NCBI RefSeq assembly: GCF_014529535.1
Contig: NC_050736.1
Span: 620,001-684,000, forward strand
Reading direction: 5' to 3'
DNA from: Bradysia coprophila
Taxonomy: Eukaryota > Arthropoda > Insecta > Diptera > Sciaridae
DNA length: 64,000 nucleotides
In this document: piece after piece, positions 59,369-64,000 of the stretch
Layout of the letters: every line of letters begins with the position of its first letter
Numbering within the stretch: position 1 is the stretch's first letter
The notes under the pieces: model-generated
What the model was told of the DNA's origin: nothing
The model's input: only the letters and a program-made list of their open reading frames with translations
The model's database searches: none
Position numbers and translations under genes: made by a program

Positions 59369-62300
59369 AACTAATGACCGCGAACGTTGTTGCGGTTGTA
59401 CAATTTTCAAAACGGATGCTGATGAAAAAACATCATGAAGAATGAAAAATGAGACACGCAAATGTAGACTACAATTCGATGCTTATTAAGTAATTATCAG
59501 AGAAAAATGAAATTTAGATGCTCCATAACAGTTATATCGATAAAAGCTTCCAGGAAGCATTTGAAGTTTAATTGTCATATATTCGGTCGGTGTAAGGGGA
59601 GGGCGCTTTGATATGGTCTCCTCACATCCGTATCCTTATCAAATATCTAGTGAATAATTGTAGAAGTTTGCGATTCTGTTCGTACAAATGTTAAATGTGT
59701 ATCGTTTTAATGAAGTCGTGTTCCATATAAGTTTAAATAATAATTTTCAGTTGCGACATCATGCCTTCCAGTATTATATTCATTCATATTCACAGTCTGA
59801 ACGTAAATTCGTAATATTAAAATATTTTCATATTTATTTCATCTCAATGTGATGTGTGTTCTAATATTATTTTTCCAACAGAATTTTAATATAAAAATGT
59901 CTTTATGTGCATCATTTGAATAGGTAAAAGTATCTCTCAATATTTAATATGGTAGAGGCATAATAACTGTAACAATAATCATAACTTCAGTATGTGTATG
60001 CTTTTGAATTTCTAATACTTTTCCGTATTTTATTATGAAAAATATTTACTACAGCGAATCTTGTACGTACTGTGCACAATGACTATACCCGCAAAAAAGC
60101 TGAACTTTTCATGGGTTAATACATGTTGATTCGTGCGTACGTTTTTTTCACAGAAACGAATCTTGTAATTTTCGCCGAAAACAGCTCATTTTGTCATATC
60201 ATTAACCTTTCACAACCGTAAGGATGGTTCTCAATTCTGTTACTGGATTTCTTTTTAGTATTTTCATAGTTGATTTAACATGCGACGAACGCAACCATAC
60301 CATACACTCTCTCATTTATTATTCAACTTTCATGTCACATATCCTGTTAGAAACAAGCAATGTCCTCTGGCTGGTTATTGCATGGTGAGTGTAACAGCAA
60401 TAGTTTACTTAGAATTGCTTAGATTGCTAGCTTAGAGTTTTTTTTTTTATTTTGCTTCCCAGGTCGAGGGCAATCACACAGGGCAAAATACAAAGCTTTA
60501 AAAAATTGCGAACTGTATTTTTCCCGCCCCCAGAAAATATTACTTACTTATTAATGGAATAAATGGTGGATCGTCTACACCTCGATCGATAAATTTCACA
60601 CAAGATATGGTTACTTCCACCATCTGTTCCATTCTCAATTGCTGAGTAAGGTATTTTGCTCAAAAAAGGTAAAGTCTCGCCACCGTGTAAGTAAATTGTA
60701 AATTCACGTTTTTGAATGTGTTTTACCGCTCATGTCAATGAAGTAATGACTCATTTTCGATATGAGTATGAGTAAATGATCTTGTAACAAACACTATTCG
60801 ATACTTCCTCCTAACAAAAGGAGTGAGACACGGGTTGTAAATTGATATCAAATTGCAACTGTAGCGTGACAATATCCAACATTACAAGCGGTACTTGTGT
60901 TCTTAAGTTTTGTTTTCCTTACTGAGTAACAATTTTGCATCTGAATTTGAATTTATTCCGAGTGTCACTCCTTCAACTGGCAAAGTAAAACAGCAGTTCG
61001 TAAGAGCTACTACATAGACAAATGCTACCATGATTTTGTTTCTCGCATTTTCTGCTTATCCTATTTCTAAAACCAAAAATGGTAATTGTTCTCAAGAACC
61101 ACAAAGTTTATCTTTATCTTGTTCAACATCAAATTTGGCACAAATTCAAAATGTTTACCGAGAAACATTTTATCTTTCGAATGAACTTTGACGTATACAT
61201 GTTCGTGTTTACGCATTTGTATAACACTCTCAGAAGACATTACATGTGAATCAATGCAAAATGTTTTGAATCCTCTTATTATATCGCCTTAAAGTTTACC
61301 CAGAAAACAACGGAAAGCGGATATCCTAAATATGTAAAAACATCTGAAGAGGAATTCAGAAAACCAGAAAAGGAGTAAAACTTTTCAAGTTTAAATAAAC
61401 GATTTGCTATACTTTATGGCTTTTCTGGTGGATTAGATTATGTGTATATACCGTATGAAATGTGGTTTAACACCTTCAAGTTTTAAAACATTTGGCATGA
61501 ATTTTAATGAAAATAAATTTGCGTTAAAATTTGCATAAAGTCGTTTGGTTCTAAAAAAAATCCCATTTCAGACATTATTATATGGACACGTTTGCGAAAT
61601 ATTAGAGCGATGAATGCGAAGGAATTAATCAAGGGTCCGAATGCACTGAACAAAACAGAAATATTACTCTTCTCACTTTGTATTTCATTATAAATCCTAA
61701 TATTTACCGTATATTATACCTTCTTGCTCCACTACAACAACTTTTAGAATCCTATAAAAGGACTGCTCCACAAACTACCGCAAACATTTGTAATATTTCC
61801 AGCACTTACACTTCGTGTAATATTGAAATATCAAATTCATTCATCTCATCGCTGCTTTCGGTAAAATGTTATAATAAAAGGAAAGGATCTGGAAAATGGT
61901 TTGGTGGGAAAGTGTTGTTAAATGGTAAAATGGTCTGTAGATTTTGAGGTTTCATTTTATCCTGTGACTAATGTTTCGAATGCAATTAAATGTTATAGAG
62001 CAACTTCAACCGAGAAGGTTTGAAATAATTTCACGTCTGCAATTGGATTTTTTTTTTACATTTCAATTGAGGCATCGGGTATCGGGAGATGGGAGTTAGG
62101 ATAACTTTTAATTTAATTATAAGTGAATAAATTTTGCCTAAACATGCTTAGCACGTTAGTGAGCTCTAATCCACTTCGAGAGATGAAATGACAACATTTC
62201 TGGGAGGCATGAGTACATGTAAAACGAAAATACCGCAAAAGGGTTTGTGAAACATTTTCTGCTGGAATAAAACGAAGATTCTTACAAAATTCAAAGGTAC

Positions 62301-62656
62301 TGAAAAATGGAATGAGAGGCTATGTTCTATAACACCAACCTAAATCATATTATCAACTCTAAGCGCTCATGTCAGGGGTCTGATGTCTCGTACGCCAATC
62401 AGATAAAAATAAAACTTAAAATTTAATTTTGTTATAGTGTGTTTTTGCCTACGTACACGTTCAATCAGCTGTCTTACCTGTTTGCTTCATTGAAGAACTT
62501 AATACATAAGGTGCTATTGTGTCCACACATTGGGATACAATCGGATTTATATAACAAAGTATTGCTGCGTTTCACAGACCGTAGGTGAAGATTGATACGT
62601 CGAAGTTTTCTAAAAAATTCTGGTGGAAAGTGTTAGCAAACTCTGCTCATACTCCA

Positions 62657-62716
62657 GGTAACTCAATCGGCAGAGAGTTGGACTCATATACAACATTGTT
62701 AATGTGGTCGTTCCAC
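62657..62716 (+). repeat. tRNA-like sequence, probable SINE head or tRNA pseudogene
   Basis: GGTAACTCAATCGGCAGAGA resembles the tRNA D arm / A box. TTGGACTCATATACAAC resembles an anticodon arm with CAT, and GGTCGTTCCAC an imperfect B box. Stems are too damaged for a functional tRNA, and no clear acceptor stem is seen. Confidence 0.4.
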
Positions 62717-62825
62717 ATAATGATAATGATTAGTCAATGCTATTATCTAAGTCTAATAGGCAATATCGACCGTAATAAAGTCGTTCAAACACAAAAGAAA
62801 TCAACCAATACTCTCTCTCGCGACA

Positions 62826-63022
62826 CAGTAAAGTTAACCAGGCAGGAGCGCTGATTTGAATGGGGACCTGAATATTCTAGTAGCCCTATATTTTTTGCGA
62901 ATAAAATTTTGAAATTTATGTCAGTGTCCATTTGAGTTCATTTTCATACAGTGTATTTGTTCCCTTATTTGATGAATCGAAAATGAACCGCTCCTGCCTG
63001 GTTTATTTTACTCTGCCGTGCT
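62826..63022 (+). mobile_element. MITE family B, copy 3
   Basis: The best-preserved ends of the family: left CACAGTAAAGTTAACCAGGC then AGGAGCG; right CGCTCCTGCCTGGTTTATTT then TACTCTGCCGTG. The interior matches copies 1 and 2 (GGACCTGAATATTCTAGTAG, TTCATTTTCATACAGTGTAT). It sits between a left-end-like AATACTCTCTCTCGCG at 62803 and the right end of the 9-bp-TSD MITE family at 63117-63141, so it may be nested in that element. Confidence 0.75.
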
Positions 63023-63116
63023 ATCTCTGCTTCTTCATAAGGCTCAAAGTGAACAGACTCACGAATCGATAACAATTAGCAGAGTTTCACAAACGTCTTT
63101 ACCACCTAAATAAATG

Positions 63117-63141
63117 TTTGTTTGCTAGAGAGAGCATTGAA
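63117..63141. repeat. Solo right end of the 170-bp MITE family
   Basis: GTTTGTTTGCTAGAGAGAGC matches the right terminal repeat of the element at 31400-31569. The preceding CACCTAAATAAAT resembles that element's CACCTTAATAAAA. Confidence 0.65.
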
Positions 63142-63345
63142 TTACTCGATTTCTCATATAAAAACAACCATCTTGAATAGACACTTCAGATAAAAATTCA
63201 TACATGCGACAATGCGACATCTATGTTTGAATATATAAAAGATCACATAGCCGATAGCCATCTATTGGCTATTAAAACCTAATAATAAGTAAGCATAACA
63301 TAACATACTCATCTGAGGTTTAGGTGCAAGATAATTTTATTCTAT

Positions 63346-63529
63346 CTATCTGCCTTTGCGTTTATTGGATGGTGAAGGAAGCTTCCATTTTTCAGAAGCA
63401 TATTGCAAAGTCAAGTTCTCAGACAAACATGTAAGTTTAATCAAGGCATTGCACTCATTTTTCAGAATTGAATTCCCAAAAATAGGTCCTGGCTCAGAGT
63501 AAAGCATCTTTACTTCCTCTGCCCAGAGG
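63346..63529 (-). CDS. Candidate terminal exon, unknown product
   Basis: After an acceptor CCTCTGGGCAG (minus strand, ending near plus 63523) a frame reads EVKMLYSEPGPIFGNSILKN...NLTLQYASEKWKLPSPSNKRKGR and a TAG stop at 63346, with AATAAA (plus 63336-63341) five bases later. The basic NKRKGR tail, the splice acceptor and the poly(A) signal make a last exon plausible. It is not in frame with the RING exon upstream and I cannot name it. Confidence 0.3.
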
Positions 63530-63838
63530 TACAAAAAAAAATCCGCTCGACTCTAAAGAGCACAACTTTAGTAATGTTACCGGCTGTTAAAAATTCAATT
63601 TCCGGAAATCATAAATAAACACAAACGATTTGTAATTTAGAATTTGTTTCGATGTTTTTCCTTGTTATGACTCACTGTTGACGCTTAAGGAAATTAAGAC
63701 AACAAAAATTGATTGAAACAGTTTCTCAATGCTGCGTCTGTTGTCAGCATAAAGATTTTCTTTCTTAATTCTTTAAATATTTTTTATTGGTCTTCTGTAC
63801 ATTTAAGTTTTACAATATTCGATTGGAGTGAGTCTAAA

Positions 63839-64000
63839 TCATCTATAATAAATGGGATGGAGTTCGGCCAAACTGGTATGAGCTTTGCACATTGAACAAA
63901 CTTGCCTATTTTTAATTGACCTCTTGAAGCATGACATGCAGTAGAGATGTCCGCATCTGGTTGAATAAATTTGCCCACTTGTGAGGCAGTCGTAGCATAA
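63839..64000 (-). CDS. RNF4-like RING finger protein, C-terminal part (5' end outside window)
   Basis: The minus-strand frame enters from beyond the window end and reads CYDC, then TRCGHLYCMSCFKRSIKNRQ, then VCSMC and ELHPIYYR, with TGA at 63839-63841. The order CxxC...CxHxxCxxC...CxxC is a C3HC4 RING finger. A RING directly followed by HPIY and the C-terminus is typical of RNF4 and its fly relative degringolade, SUMO-targeted ubiquitin ligases acting in the nucleus (family knowledge). The SUMO-interaction motifs, expected in the N-terminal half, lie outside the window. No intron is visible in this part, so a retrocopy cannot be excluded. Confidence 0.75.
   Translation of the reverse strand, partial: LCYDCLTSGQIYSTRCGHLYCMSCFKRSIKNRQVCSMCKAHTSLAELHPIYYR

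Larger units (their letters stand above)
56976..63345. other. 6.4-kb non-coding stretch after the satellite
   Basis: The first 650 bp are dense with hairpins and a direct duplication. Further on come hairpins at 59180-59370, a tRNA-like remnant at 62657-62716 and MITE family B copy 3. I find no gene: the short frames at 58014-58214 and 61678-61947 have no motif or splice support. Confidence 0.5.

Noticed and set aside
61678..61947. 89-codon open frame on the plus strand
   Set aside because: No initiation context, domain or splice partner; length is not unusual for AT-rich non-coding DNA of this size.
62585..62854. 89-codon open frame on the plus strand
   Set aside because: It runs across the tRNA-like remnant and the start of a MITE, so it is repeat-derived and not a gene.

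Overview
The window looks like nuclear DNA of an insect, most likely a nematoceran fly. Small GT-AG introns (42-78 bp) interrupt the genes, intergenic DNA is AT-rich and full of foldback (MITE-like) repeats, and the recognisable genes are animal genes: deoxyhypusine synthase, TMEM53, Pep, an Lmx1-type LIM-homeobox gene and an RNF4-type RING gene. Pep (zinc finger protein on ecdysone puffs) is an insect gene, which argues for Insecta. The placement near fungus gnats is inference only. There is no bacterial-style operon, CRISPR array or integrated virus that I can see.

Layout. 1-1.1 kb: 3' part of deoxyhypusine synthase (+). 1.4-2.7 kb: TMEM53/DUF829 family gene (-), convergent with it and carrying one internal frameshift. 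4.5-5.1 kb: three-exon gene for a 131-aa protein that I do not recognise (-). 5.16-5.42 kb: foldback transposon with an 8-bp target-site duplication. 7.5-14.4 kb: Pep (+), whose two middle exons can only be used one at a time if the frame is to stay open. 17.5-23.4 kb: four-exon Lmx1-like LIM-homeobox gene (-). 23.4-32.3 kb: non-coding, rich in MITEs, a 19-bp tandem repeat and a tiny 21-bp transposon remnant with intact target duplication. 32.3-33.0 kb: small secreted Thr/Ser-rich protein (-). 34.8-36.1 kb: secreted CUB-domain protein (+). 36.8-38.5 kb: larger secreted protein of unknown family (-), with a good TATA/Inr promoter and a probable frameshift. 38.5-47.4 kb: non-coding, with nested foldbacks and a 950-bp mariner-type non-autonomous element. 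47.5-57.0 kb: a 9.5-kb satellite array of about 50 units (162 or ~198 bp) that reverses orientation once near 48,634. 57.0-63.3 kb: non-coding with hairpins, duplications and a tRNA-like SINE remnant. 63.3-64.0 kb: a short terminal-exon candidate and the C-terminal RING exon of an RNF4-like gene (-), which runs off the window.

The genes do not form one pathway. They are ordinary neighbours: one translation-factor modification enzyme, one nuclear-envelope hydrolase-like protein, one hnRNP-associated zinc-finger protein, one developmental transcription factor, one SUMO-targeted-ubiquitin-ligase-like protein and a cluster of three secreted proteins at 32-38.5 kb. The most unusual items are the mutually exclusive Pep exons, the orientation-switched satellite with higher-order blocks and a kappaB-like motif in each unit, and the hAT-like MITE family with its 21-bp footprint.
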